A DNA stretch of 64,000 nucleotides. Origin: Litchfieldia salsa (GTDB lineage Bacteria; Bacillota; Bacilli; Bacillales; Bacillaceae_L). Both the position numbers and the translations under genes were made by a program. Under the pieces are notes generated by a model. That model was not told where the DNA came from, did not search any database, and saw only the letters and a list, made by a program, of their open reading frames with translations. Of this stretch, positions 8,838 through 17,247 are shown piece by piece. The DNA lies in contig NZ_FNJU01000010.1 in the NCBI RefSeq assembly GCF_900104555.1, positions 105,966 to 169,965 on the forward strand. The letters are read 5' to 3'. How positions within the stretch are numbered: position 1 is the first letter of the stretch; each line of letters opens with the position of its first letter.

Positions 8838-10124
8838 TTAAATATGTTTACTTTCCAGTTCTACAATTACTTTCTCATCTTTATATCCTTCCTCACCATA
8901 AGGAGGTAATACAATTGCGTAGAAAACACCGACTGCAAAAATACAGCCCCCTACTAGGAAGAATAATCCCTCAATCGTCAATGATTTCTGAAAGGTGACC
9001 ATGATTATACCTAGTGTGATCGATTGGGACAACATCATAGTTGGAGTAATCCAGCCTTGAACACGTCCCATCATTTTCGGATCAACAATTCGAGGTAACC
9101 AGCCACCTATTGCAATGTTTAATAGTGGTAAGCTTAACCCAATTGTCACGTTTAGCAGTAAAAACATGAATACACTGGTACTAAAGCCTGTAACAGTTAT
9201 AAATACACCAGAGGTAAGAAGACCGATTATAATCATTTGATATAATTTCAATTTTTTCGCTATGACAGATGCAAGGACACTTCCTACCAAGACCGAGCTC
9301 CCGAAAACAATTCCCATATAGATTAATACCTGTTCATACGTATCAGGTGCTAGTTTATATTTTAAAATGTAGGTCGGCATTACGGAAAGACCACCATTGA
9401 CAATTCCGAAGACAAAGAAACCGATGATTAAGTAAACTAGTAATCTCTTATCCAATATATAAGCTAAACCTTCTTTAAAATCACCAAAGATAGACCGCGC
9501 ACTTAATTCTCTCCAATGCATTTTACCGTTTGGCAATCTTATATCTTCGTTAATCTTACATGTTAATATCAAAATCGCACTTATTAAATAGGTGATAGCA
9601 TCAAAAAGGATGGCTCCTTGAATTCCAAAATTCCAATAAATGAAAATTCCTAATGCATTACCAAATAACATAAATAAGCTGCCTGTCATTTGGTTAAGCC
9701 CTGCTGCCATTGTATACTCATTTTTTGTTAAAATTCCCTGAATCATTGCACTTTCAGCCGGATGGAAGAACTTTGAAACAGCACTTCTAAGAAATAATAG
9801 AAAAAAGGTAAGTGGCATCCAATCGATATAAATGGTTATGATTAATGCAACTGATAAAAGAACACATATAAAATCAGCATAGGCTGCAACCTTCTGTCGA
9901 TCCATTTTATCTGCGAACACTCCGACGAGAAAGAAAACAAACAATGTCGGCAGCGAATACATGAGCTCGGCCATTGTGGCGTAGAATGGTTGTTCTGAAA
10001 ATCGATTTAATAAATAGAGCATAAAAGCTGATATACCAATGATACTCCCTAGTTGTGATGTGAAAGCTGCAAAGAACAATAAGGAATAGTTACGGTTTTT
10101 AAAAATGGTTATAATATCTTTCAT
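8838..10124 (-). CDS. MFS efflux-type transporter
   Basis: 428 residues with about 12 hydrophobic segments. The N-terminus (MKDIITIFKNRNYSLLFFA) and GVFADKMDRQKV loop between helices 2 and 3 are typical of the MefA/YfiS-like branch of drug/macrolide efflux proteins. An FFHPAESAMIQGIL segment near residue 120 is characteristic of that branch. It has its own terminator and is divergent from the HXXEE gene. A near-palindrome at 10211-10230 lies in the shared upstream region. The substrate cannot be read from the sequence. Confidence 0.85.
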   Translation of the reverse strand: MKDIITIFKNRNYSLLFFAAFTSQLGSIIGISAFMLYLLNRFSEQPFYATMAELMYSLPTLFVFFLVGVFADKMDRQKVAAYADFICVLLSVALIITIYIDWMPLTFFLLFLRSAVSKFFHPAESAMIQGILTKNEYTMAAGLNQMTGSLFMLFGNALGIFIYWNFGIQGAILFDAITYLISAILILTCKINEDIRLPNGKMHWRELSARSIFGDFKEGLAYILDKRLLVYLIIGFFVFGIVNGGLSVMPTYILKYKLAPDTYEQVLIYMGIVFGSSVLVGSVLASVIAKKLKLYQMIIIGLLTSGVFITVTGFSTSVFMFLLLNVTIGLSLPLLNIAIGGWLPRIVDPKMMGRVQGWITPTMMLSQSITLGIIMVTFQKSLTIEGLFFLVGGCIFAVGVFYAIVLPPYGEEGYKDEKVIVELESKHI

Positions 10125-10431
10125 CTCTAATCTCCTACCTCTTTATTAATCTGTTAACACAATCATATCCATTCACTTAACCTTATGTAACAGACCCTAG
10201 CTTAGGTTTTACTCCGTCTTAAGACTGAGTTTGTATTTTTTTCCAGTATAATAATGATAATATCACTTTTTTCAGTAATTTCACTCTTTTTTTTATTATA
10301 ATTTTCTAATAGTAGAATCGGTTATTTAATAATGTTGATATTGATACATTTCCTTAATTTTCCTATAATTTTAAGAAGGGCTACTAAATTGAAGAAACAA
10401 TGTTCGCTACTTTAAGAAGGAGGAATTGGAT
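10125..10431. other. Divergent intergenic region with a palindrome
   Basis: A 307-base AT-rich divergent promoter region. It contains a near-perfect 20-bp palindrome at 10211-10230 (ACTCCGTCTT/AAGACTGAGT, two mismatched positions) and a smaller CCTAGCTTAGG inverted repeat just before it. This would suit an operator, perhaps of MerR type, but no regulator gene is adjacent and I could not place a convincing promoter around it. Confidence 0.45.
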
Positions 10432-10914
10432 GTGGATTATCTCATAGCATTTTTTTGTATTGCTATTACATTGCACAATATTGAGGAAGCGATTCTGTTA
10501 CCTAAGTGGTCTCAACAATCTTCAAGGTTTCAAAAAACAGTAACTTCTGGTGAATTTCGCTTTGCTGTCATCATTATTACTCTTTTGGCTTATTTATCTG
10601 CATGTAGTTATTTATATATACCAGAATCAAATTTTACTAGATGGGGGTTCATTGGTTTTTTAGGTTCAATGATTTTTAATGCTTTTTTTCCACATCTACT
10701 TGCAACCGTTCTGATGAAAAAGTATGCACCTGGCCTTGTAACTGGATTATTGCTTAACCTTCCAATAAATTCATTCATTATTTATCAAATGTTTGCAGAG
10801 AATTTGATTGTATGGAAAGAGTTAATCCTATCTACCTTAATTGTAGGGATTATTTTATTAGCACTTATTCCGCTATTATTTAAAATTGGTGGCAAGGTGT
10901 CTCCCATTCTATGA
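10432..10914 (+). CDS. HXXEE-domain membrane protein
   Basis: About 160 residues with four to five hydrophobic segments. The family-defining H-x-x-E-E motif is present as HNIEEA near the N-terminus, followed by an FFPHLLAT segment and a PGLVTG turn, as in HXXEE (PF13787) proteins of unknown function. The frame is open from a TTG at 10426, only 4 bases after AAGGAGG; the GTG at 10432 has a 9-base spacing and is preferred. It is convergent with csbA and shares a bidirectional terminator with it. Function is unknown. Confidence 0.78.
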   Translation: MDYLIAFFCIAITLHNIEEAILLPKWSQQSSRFQKTVTSGEFRFAVIIITLLAYLSACSYLYIPESNFTRWGFIGFLGSMIFNAFFPHLLATVLMKKYAPGLVTGLLLNLPINSFIIYQMFAENLIVWKELILSTLIVGIILLALIPLLFKIGGKVSPIL

Positions 10915-10940
10915 GATCTTAGAAGTTATTTTACATAGCC

Positions 10941-10975
10941 AAAAAAAACGCCAACTTTTCAGTTAGACGTTTTTA
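10941..10975. terminator. Bidirectional terminator between the HXXEE gene and csbA
   Basis: AAAAAACGCCAACT, short loop, AGTTAGACGTTTTT: an imperfect stem flanked by A and T runs, between two convergent genes. Confidence 0.6.
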
Positions 10976-10991
10976 CTGTGATATTCAATTT

Positions 10992-11219
10992 CTATTCTTT
11001 AAATTTCTTTACCATTTTTCGAGAATATAAGAATCCTGCTGTTAATGATAATACATCTAAAATATTGATTAATGAAGTATGTGTGTAACCTTTATAAATC
11101 GATGCGATTAATAAGGCAATTGTAAGTGCAGTCCCTACATAGTGATTGTAGGTCACTCTCGTAAATAAAATAACTAATAAACACGGCAGTATTAGTGCTA
11201 GGATAATTTTGATCAGCAT
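10992..11219 (-). CDS. csbA: CsbA-family small membrane protein
   Basis: 75 residues, two to three membrane helices, with the conserved LVILFTRVTYNHYVGTALT block and DVLSLTAGFLYSRK near the C-terminus. Length and sequence match B. subtilis CsbA (76 residues), a sigma-B-controlled general-stress membrane protein of unknown function. In B. subtilis csbA also sits upstream of uvrB-uvrA. The ribosome site is GAGAGGAG. I could not find a sigma-B promoter immediately upstream; a family 3 repeat occupies that spot, so it may be read from upstream DNA. Confidence 0.88.
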   Translation of the reverse strand: MLIKIILALILPCLLVILFTRVTYNHYVGTALTIALLIASIYKGYTHTSLINILDVLSLTAGFLYSRKMVKKFKE

Positions 11220-11245
11220 CTAATATCTCCTCTCACCTTCCATTC

Positions 11246-11300
11246 GCGGGACATCTTATGTCCCACTGACGGTGCCTGGCACCGCAATGCGGCACCGTCC
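11246..11300. repeat. Dispersed repeat family 3, copy 1
   Basis: GCGGGACATCTTATGTCCCAC, then GGTGCCTGGCACC and a second inverted piece (GGTGCC...GGCACC around GCAATGC). It shares GGGAC...GTCCCAC and GGTGCCTGGCACC with 52141-52201. It lies between prfC and csbA and can fold into hairpins on either strand, so it may also act as a terminator for prfC. Confidence 0.75.
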
Positions 11301-11309
11301 ATGGAAGTT

Positions 11310-12893
11310 TTATACACTTTTATAATCGTTTGTTTCAAGTAAATCAATTAGTTCGATGTCTTTATTTTTATCTGTGAAGTAGCGTAAGGTGAAGTCATTC
11401 TCAAAAAGTACAGCATATCTGTCATATCGATCACGAACAAGTAGGCTACGTGAGTCAAATAGACGGCTGTCTACATCCTTGTTTCCAATCCATCTTGGAA
11501 TACGACTTCCAATTGAAGTAAACTCAACTGATACATTGTACTCTGCTTGTAATCGATATTCAAACACCTCAAATTGAAGTTGTCCTACTGCTCCAAGTAT
11601 TACTTCTTCATTAGATTCTTGTCTAAATAATTGAATGGCCCCTTCTTGAACCAATTGCTCGATTCCTTTACGGAAGGATTTAGATTTCATGACATTCTTT
11701 ACTCGGACTTTACGGAACATTTCAGGTGGGAACACAGGAAGCTCCTGATAAGAAATTGAATCTTTTCCAGCTGTCAACGTGTCACCAATTTGGTAAACGT
11801 TAGGATCATATATTCCAATAATGTCCCCTGGGTATGCTTCATCAACCGTTTCACGACTAGCTGCCATGAATTGCTGAGTTTGATTTAATTTGATTGCTTT
11901 GTTTGTACGACTAACATTAACACTCATGCCTCGTTCAAACTTCCCAGAACACACACGTAGGAAAGCAATACGGTCACGGTGAGCAGGATTCATGTTTGCT
12001 TGAATCTTGAAGATATACCCCGAGAAATCTTCATGTTCTGGAGGAACTAAGCCTACATTTGTTTTACGTGGCTTTGGCTGTGATGCAAATTGTAAAAACG
12101 TATCGAAAAATGTACGAATTCCAAAATTCGCAAGTGCACTTCCGAAAAATACAGGTGTTAATTCTCCCTTAAGTACTCTTTCTGGGTCAAATTGATTTCC
12201 TGCCTCATCCAACAGCATTAACTCATCTTGAGTGCTCTCATAACTTGCGTGATTCGTAATTTCTGCGTAATTCCCATTCTCCAATTCATCAAGAGGGATG
12301 ATGTCTTCTGTCTCATCACCTTTAAAGTGCACAAATTGATTTTGATAACGATCAATGATTCCTAGGAATCTTTTGCCCATGCCAACTGGCCAGTTCATTG
12401 GGTATGATTCAATTCCTAACACTTCTTCAATTTCAGATAATAACTCTAAAGAGTCTTTTCCTTCTCGATCCAATTTATTAATGAAAGTAAAGATTGGTAT
12501 GCCTCTCATTCGACAGACTTTGAATAGCTTGATGGTTTGCGGTTCTACACCTTTCGTAGAATCGATAATCATTACTACACTATCAACAGCTGTTAATGTA
12601 CGGTAAGTATCCTCACTAAAATCTTCATGTCCTGGTGTATCAAGAATATTTACATAAAATTCATGATATGGAAAACTCATAACACTGGAGGTAACGGATA
12701 TTCCACGTTGCTTTTCAATTTCCATCCAGTCAGAAGCAGCATATTTACCAGACTTCTTCCCTTTTACAGTTCCAGCCTCTCTTATAATATTTCCAAATAA
12801 CAATAACTTTTCTGTCATTGTTGTTTTACCTGCATCAGGATGGGAAATAATAGCAAACGTACGTCTTTTATGGGCTTCATCTATATAACTCAT
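11310..12893 (-). CDS. prfC: Peptide chain release factor 3
   Basis: 527 residues, the usual RF3 length. It is a translational GTPase that recycles RF1/RF2 from the ribosome. G motifs: SHPDAGKTT (17-25), the G2/switch region with [19 protein letters not shown] (G3), and NKLDREG (G4). RF3 is recognised by the [11 protein letters not shown] signature, its lack of elongation factor G domains IV/V, and a C-terminal region with [15 protein letters not shown]. The ATG has an AGGAAGG-like ribosome site. B. subtilis 168 lacks prfC, so this is an accessory gene relative to the shared backbone. No damage is visible. Confidence 0.97.
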   Translation of the reverse strand: MSYIDEAHKRRTFAIISHPDAGKTTMTEKLLLFGNIIREAGTVKGKKSGKYAASDWMEIEKQRGISVTSSVMSFPYHEFYVNILDTPGHEDFSEDTYRTLTAVDSVVMIIDSTKGVEPQTIKLFKVCRMRGIPIFTFINKLDREGKDSLELLSEIEEVLGIESYPMNWPVGMGKRFLGIIDRYQNQFVHFKGDETEDIIPLDELENGNYAEITNHASYESTQDELMLLDEAGNQFDPERVLKGELTPVFFGSALANFGIRTFFDTFLQFASQPKPRKTNVGLVPPEHEDFSGYIFKIQANMNPAHRDRIAFLRVCSGKFERGMSVNVSRTNKAIKLNQTQQFMAASRETVDEAYPGDIIGIYDPNVYQIGDTLTAGKDSISYQELPVFPPEMFRKVRVKNVMKSKSFRKGIEQLVQEGAIQLFRQESNEEVILGAVGQLQFEVFEYRLQAEYNVSVEFTSIGSRIPRWIGNKDVDSRLFDSRSLLVRDRYDRYAVLFENDFTLRYFTDKNKDIELIDLLETNDYKSV

Positions 12894-13398
12894 ATTAATT
12901 AATCCTTCCTCACTCTCTGTCCATAAAATGAAAGAACACTCTTCTATTTGATGAATAAATTCAGTTTTTAGGCTGGTTTCTTAAAACCGCAGTCTGAATA
13001 CACTCCGCGTCCGGCGGGTGACCAGTGAGCCTCCTCGTCGCTCTGGCTCCTTTGGGGTCTCACTTTGGCCACAGGTCCCGCAGGAGTCTACGTGTATTCA
13101 GACTGCTTGTCACTACCGTTTAAATGTTTTATGTCTAAAACATCAAACTTAAAGAGTAGCCTTTTTAAATGTTACATACCGAAAGAAATATATCATATTC
13201 AAGCAAATTCTACAATGTGAAGCTTAGCAGACCTTTGTTTAGCAGGTAACTAGAATTTCACCAAAAAATTATAAAAGTAAACCAAAATCGACAATTTAGG
13301 TTGTACATATGATGTTTTTAAAAAAATATGCATATACTATTAAAAATGCTTTTCGTTGCAATTGGGTCAAATACTAATTTTCTAAGGAGGAATTGCTT
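12894..13398. other. Intergenic region upstream of prfC
   Basis: About 505 bases. The first half is a full family 1 repeat (12969-13167). The rest is AT-rich and presumably holds the promoter for the 45-residue zinc protein. I found no confident -35/-10 pair, although CATATACTA near 13330 resembles the -10 element of sporulation sigma factors. Confidence 0.5.
12969..13167 (+). repeat. Dispersed repeat family 1, copy 3
   Basis: A full-length copy with inverted arms CCGCAGTCTGAATACACTC / GTGTATTCAGACTGC. The compensating G-to-A/C-to-T change relative to other copies (GTCTGAATAC and GTATTCAGAC instead of GGCTGAATAC and GTATTCAGCC) keeps the arms paired. It lies upstream of prfC. Confidence 0.92.
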
Positions 13399-13536
13399 TT
13401 GGCGCTTAAGGTGGTTTGTTCAAGGTGTAATGGGTTTGGTAAAGTTCCACTTTTATGGTTTCAAAGAAACTGCACCCAGTGCGGTGGGTCAGGCAAACTG
13501 GACGTGTTTTCAGCAAACAATCTTCTTAATCGTTAG
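13399..13536 (+). CDS. Small DnaJ-type zinc-binding protein (45 aa)
   Basis: A TTG start 8 bases after a strong AAGGAGG site gives a 45-residue protein, MALKVVCSRCNGFGK... It contains two C-x-x-C-x-G-x-G motifs, CSRCNGFGK (residues 7-15) and CTQCGGSGK (25-33). These form the half-cluster pattern of the DnaJ zinc finger, also seen in the Bacillus anti-TRAP protein. A Zn2+ site with four cysteines is therefore likely. It is shorter than the usual cut-off for gene callers and is overlapped by a meaningless longer frame (13328-13555). No neighbour shares its strand. The partner and function are unknown. Confidence 0.75.
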   Translation: MALKVVCSRCNGFGKVPLLWFQRNCTQCGGSGKLDVFSANNLLNR

Positions 13537-13577
13537 TAGATACGGAGAGGATTGAAACCTCTCCAGGCCAATGTAGA

Positions 13578-13916
13578 CTATTTTACAAACCAAACCTTTG
13601 TAATATGCTGATCATTTGTTTCATAAATAGCAATTGCCTCTACGTCATTACCACTACTCCGTCCTGTAACTAACTCATGATCAATGACTACATTCCCCTT
13701 TACAATTCGAGCCTTTAACTCCGCATGCTGATTTGGGTTATTCATAAATAATGTATGGTACCTTTGCCTAAAAGCATCCTTACCCTCAAGTGTTATTTCG
13801 TTTGACGGAAAATCCATGACAATAATATCATCACTATATTGTGCTACAAATTCATCAATATTTTGTGCATTATATGCTTCAAGCTGCTTAGCTGCCAACT
13901 CTTCCGCTCGACTCAC
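13578..13916 (-). CDS. SnoaL-like / NTF2-fold protein
   Basis: 112 residues with the NTF2-like pattern: N-terminal helix with QLEAYNAQNIDEFVAQYSDD, then IIVMDFP, a second helix (GKDAFRQRYHTLF) and four C-terminal strands ending KVWFVK. The family contains small polyketide cyclases, ketosteroid isomerase relatives and many proteins of unknown role. The sequence does not show which substrate is used. It is a stand-alone gene between the zinc protein and the signalling cassette. Confidence 0.82.
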   Translation of the reverse strand: MSRAEELAAKQLEAYNAQNIDEFVAQYSDDIIVMDFPSNEITLEGKDAFRQRYHTLFMNNPNQHAELKARIVKGNVVIDHELVTGRSSGNDVEAIAIYETNDQHITKVWFVK

Positions 13917-14017
13917 TGTTCATCTACCTCCAAATTAAACATATTCAGTCTATAAACAAAGATAGAGAGGACATCCTCTCCATTCTTCGTTTGTTGTTTC
14001 ACAGATGGGTCTAATCA

Positions 14018-16357
14018 TTATGTATGTACAATATTAGCAGTTTTATATAAAGGTAAGCTAATTTCTACTGTGGTACCTACTCCTACTGCACTTTCTATCT
14101 TCATTGTACCCTGATGGCTTTCAATAATACTTTGACATACCATCATACCAAGTCCGGTACCTTTTTCTTTTGTCGTGAAAAATGGTTGTCCGATTTTCTC
14201 TAAAACGTCAGCTGGAATACCATCACCTTGATCATGGAATAAAATAGAAATTAGTTTACCTTCTCGTATAATTTGAATGGTTAATTGTCCACCAGTCTGC
14301 ATTGCCTCGATTGCATTTTTGACAACATTCACAAAAACTTGCTTTATTTTATTTTCAACACCTAAGATGAATTGAGTTAGATCTTCTTGATGTTCAATGG
14401 ATATGTTAACTCCATGTAAGTTAGCTTCAGCCTTCATAAGAATCACTATCGTATCTAAAAGGTGATTAATATTTACTTCTCTAAATTCTAGATCATTAGG
14501 TTTTGATAATAGAAGTAGTTCACCCACAATTGTATTAATTCGATCAATCTCCTCTATCATAATAGGAACATACTCATTATCAGTTCCAGAGGTAATTTGC
14601 ATAAGCTGAGTAAAGCCACGCAGACTTGTAAGAGGGTTTCGAATCTCGTGAGCAATTCCCGCTGCTAGTTCTCCTACAACCGTTAATTTCTCAGATTCCT
14701 TTATAAATTCCCGACTTTGCTTTAGTTCGGTAATATCCCTAACTACGATATGTAAGGATGGAATTCCCATGTACATGAATGGGATGCAATTGATTTGTCC
14801 ATATATCGTTTCCCCGTCAGCTCTCATAAACCTTGCTTCAAAAAAACGGACCTGCTGATCAGTAATACCTAATTCCAACGATTGACGCACTAATTCATAA
14901 TCTTCAAAATGAATCCAATGCTCTAAGGAATTTTTAGTAGATGTCACCTCACCAATCCCTAACAGTTTAATTCCAGTTTCGTTAATAAATGTCCATTCAG
15001 TACTATGAAGTTGTTGAATAATAATGGCATCTGGTGAACCTTCAACTAAATGACGGTACTTCTCTTCACTTTCATACAACTGCTCCCATAAATCCTGTTG
15101 TAAGGATATATCTTTTGCAATTCCATAGACTCCGATTACTTCTCCATCGATAATGATTGGAATAATCGTAGAATGAATACTGATTTCTGTTCCATCTTTA
15201 TGGAGGATTTTCAATTCTCTATGATTAGGCTCTCCTTTTAGTGCAGCCTCAAACAAATGAATACAAAGCTTACGATGGTTTTCTGCAATAATGTCCATGA
15301 TAGTCATGTCTAACAACTCATCTTGTTGTCTACCTGAAAGTGTCACACAAGCTTCATTAACCGATACAAATTTCCCCTCTTTATCTACTGAATAAACCGC
15401 ATCAGGATGATTTTCAAATAATGACTTATATTTTTGTTCACTCTCTTTAATGAGTTGAACCATCTTCCGCTTCTCTTCTATCTTTACCTCTAACTCCTTG
15501 TGGCTCTGTCTCAGTTCACTTGTTCGTAGCTCAACTAAATTCTCCAACATATCAAACTGAATTTTCTTTTCCGAAATATCTCTGATTGAACAAACATAAA
15601 TTAATTCATCTTCAACAGATGATGACCTAATTTGAAAATCAACTGGAAAAAGAATAGAATCTACTCTTGCACCTTTAGATTCAATTAATCTAGCTTCCTC
15701 AACATTCACTATGTCTTTATAGTTAAAATATGGAAGTATTTTTGATATGTGCTCTTGCACTAGTTCTCCTTCACAATAACCAAACATTTCTTTCCCTGCT
15801 GGGTTCACTGATAAAATTTCACCTTTAGTAGTTAGGGTAATTAAAGTATCAATTGAGGATTCCGTTATTACTCTTGCTAATGCTTCACTTCGTTGTAGTT
15901 CATGATGTGCCTTTTCAAGCAAAACTGAATGCTCAGTAATTACACGGTTTTGTTCTTTAATTTGCATTTGGCTTAAATATATTTTAACAAAACCCTCTAC
16001 CTTACTTTTCAAGACAAGCGGGGGAAAAGGCTTAAATAAATAATCGATAGCCCCAACTGAGTAACCATTCATTACATGCTGTTGTGTTTGACTTAAAGCA
16101 GTGATAAAAATAATCGGTATATCCTTTGACTTTTCACGTGCACGGATTAACTTTGCCGTTTCAAAGCCGTCTATACCCGGCATTTGCACATCCAGGAGGA
16201 TTACAGCAAAATCCTCCTTCAAAACCCATTTAAGTGCTTCTTCTCCTGAAGTAGCCGAAATAAGGTTATAGTGACGATCCTCTAATACAGCCTGCAATGC
16301 TAATAGATTTTCTTTTCGGTCATCAACCATTAATATATTTACCGTTTGATTTTGCAT
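14018..16357 (-). CDS. Response regulator-PAS-histidine kinase fusion
   Basis: 779 residues, cytoplasmic. Order: receiver domain (1-120; ILMVDD, phosphoacceptor Asp in ILLDVQMPG, Lys in LFKPFPP), three PAS domains (about 160-265, 305-420, 430-545), HisKA with HEIRNPLTSLRGF near 560, and an HATPase domain with N box, DQGDGIP and GTGLGMMV. It is third in a cassette after the hybrid kinase and CheR, 23 bases from the latter. The receiver at the N-terminus suggests that the upstream kinase feeds phosphate into this protein. No output DNA-binding domain is present; the final target is not in the window. Confidence 0.93.
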   Translation of the reverse strand: MQNQTVNILMVDDRKENLLALQAVLEDRHYNLISATSGEEALKWVLKEDFAVILLDVQMPGIDGFETAKLIRAREKSKDIPIIFITALSQTQQHVMNGYSVGAIDYLFKPFPPLVLKSKVEGFVKIYLSQMQIKEQNRVITEHSVLLEKAHHELQRSEALARVITESSIDTLITLTTKGEILSVNPAGKEMFGYCEGELVQEHISKILPYFNYKDIVNVEEARLIESKGARVDSILFPVDFQIRSSSVEDELIYVCSIRDISEKKIQFDMLENLVELRTSELRQSHKELEVKIEEKRKMVQLIKESEQKYKSLFENHPDAVYSVDKEGKFVSVNEACVTLSGRQQDELLDMTIMDIIAENHRKLCIHLFEAALKGEPNHRELKILHKDGTEISIHSTIIPIIIDGEVIGVYGIAKDISLQQDLWEQLYESEEKYRHLVEGSPDAIIIQQLHSTEWTFINETGIKLLGIGEVTSTKNSLEHWIHFEDYELVRQSLELGITDQQVRFFEARFMRADGETIYGQINCIPFMYMGIPSLHIVVRDITELKQSREFIKESEKLTVVGELAAGIAHEIRNPLTSLRGFTQLMQITSGTDNEYVPIMIEEIDRINTIVGELLLLSKPNDLEFREVNINHLLDTIVILMKAEANLHGVNISIEHQEDLTQFILGVENKIKQVFVNVVKNAIEAMQTGGQLTIQIIREGKLISILFHDQGDGIPADVLEKIGQPFFTTKEKGTGLGMMVCQSIIESHQGTMKIESAVGVGTTVEISLPLYKTANIVHT

Positions 16358-16380
16358 ATCTACCTCGCCCTTAGTATGTA

Positions 16381-17238
16381 TTATTTTTTTCGGTATAGCT
16401 TCTCGGACTTGTTAATTTCTATGTATAATTCATCAAACTGGGTATAAGAAAGTGATTCACGATTACCTAAGCCTAAAAATCCGGATGAAGCTAAACTACC
16501 ATATATAAGCTGATGTACTCTCTCTTGTAAACCCCGATCAAAGTAAATCATCACATTTCTACAAATAATGACATGGAATTCGTTAAACGAGCTATCTGTT
16601 ACTAAATTATGCTGTGCAAAAGTAATCATATCTGTAAGCTCTTTATTAAAGTATACTTCCTGTGAATCAGCTGTATAATACTCTGAAAACTCTTTTTTTC
16701 CACCAGCCTCCATATAATTACTCGTATACACTTTCATTCTATGGATAGGGATGCGACCACTCTTTGCCTGTAATAGTATACGATCATTCATATCTGTTGC
16801 ATAAATTCTTGTCCGATCAAGAAGTCCCTCTTCTTTTAAAAGAATCGCCATTGAATATGCTTCTTCTCCACTAGAGCAACCTGCATGCCAAATCCGAATC
16901 GTTGGGAGTTCCTTTAACAAAGGAACAACATCTGACCGAAATGCTTTAAAAAAGCTCGGGTCTCGGAACATTTCTGTTACATTTATTGAAAAATCAGCTA
17001 ATAGCTTCTCCATAAGGGTCTTGTCATGCAGTACTTTATCTAATAACTCTGTCACAGTTGTTAGTTTTTCAAGCTTGATTCGATGCCAAATTCTCCTACG
17101 GATTGATGCTAAATTATAATTCCGATAATCAAATCCATAATAACGATAGATTCCAACTAACAATAACTCTATTTCTACTTTTTCTAGATCACTACAAATC
17201 TCTTGATCACTATTCTCATAATCAGTTACATAATCCAT
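16381..17238 (-). CDS. CheR-type protein-glutamate O-methyltransferase
   Basis: About 285 residues. It has an N-terminal CheR_N helical region (to ~75), then the AdoMet-binding methyltransferase fold with VTEMFRDPSFF, HAGCSSGEEAYS, ATDMNDRIL and HVIICRNVMIYFD. All are standard CheR motifs. The ATG at 17238 has AGGTGAG 5 bases before it; an in-frame GTG at 17247 is part of that ribosome site. It begins next to the stop of the hybrid kinase. A CheR with no CheB between two kinases suggests methylation of a signalling protein other than the classical chemotaxis pathway. Confidence 0.93.
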   Translation of the reverse strand: MDYVTDYENSDQEICSDLEKVEIELLLVGIYRYYGFDYRNYNLASIRRRIWHRIKLEKLTTVTELLDKVLHDKTLMEKLLADFSINVTEMFRDPSFFKAFRSDVVPLLKELPTIRIWHAGCSSGEEAYSMAILLKEEGLLDRTRIYATDMNDRILLQAKSGRIPIHRMKVYTSNYMEAGGKKEFSEYYTADSQEVYFNKELTDMITFAQHNLVTDSSFNEFHVIICRNVMIYFDRGLQERVHQLIYGSLASSGFLGLGNRESLSYTQFDELYIEINKSEKLYRKK

Positions 17239-17247
17239 TATACTCAC

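Noticed and set aside
13328-13555. 75-codon frame at the zinc-protein locus
   Set aside because: Wrong frame; no ribosome site. The adjacent frame from 13399 has a strong AAGGAGG and the cysteine motifs.
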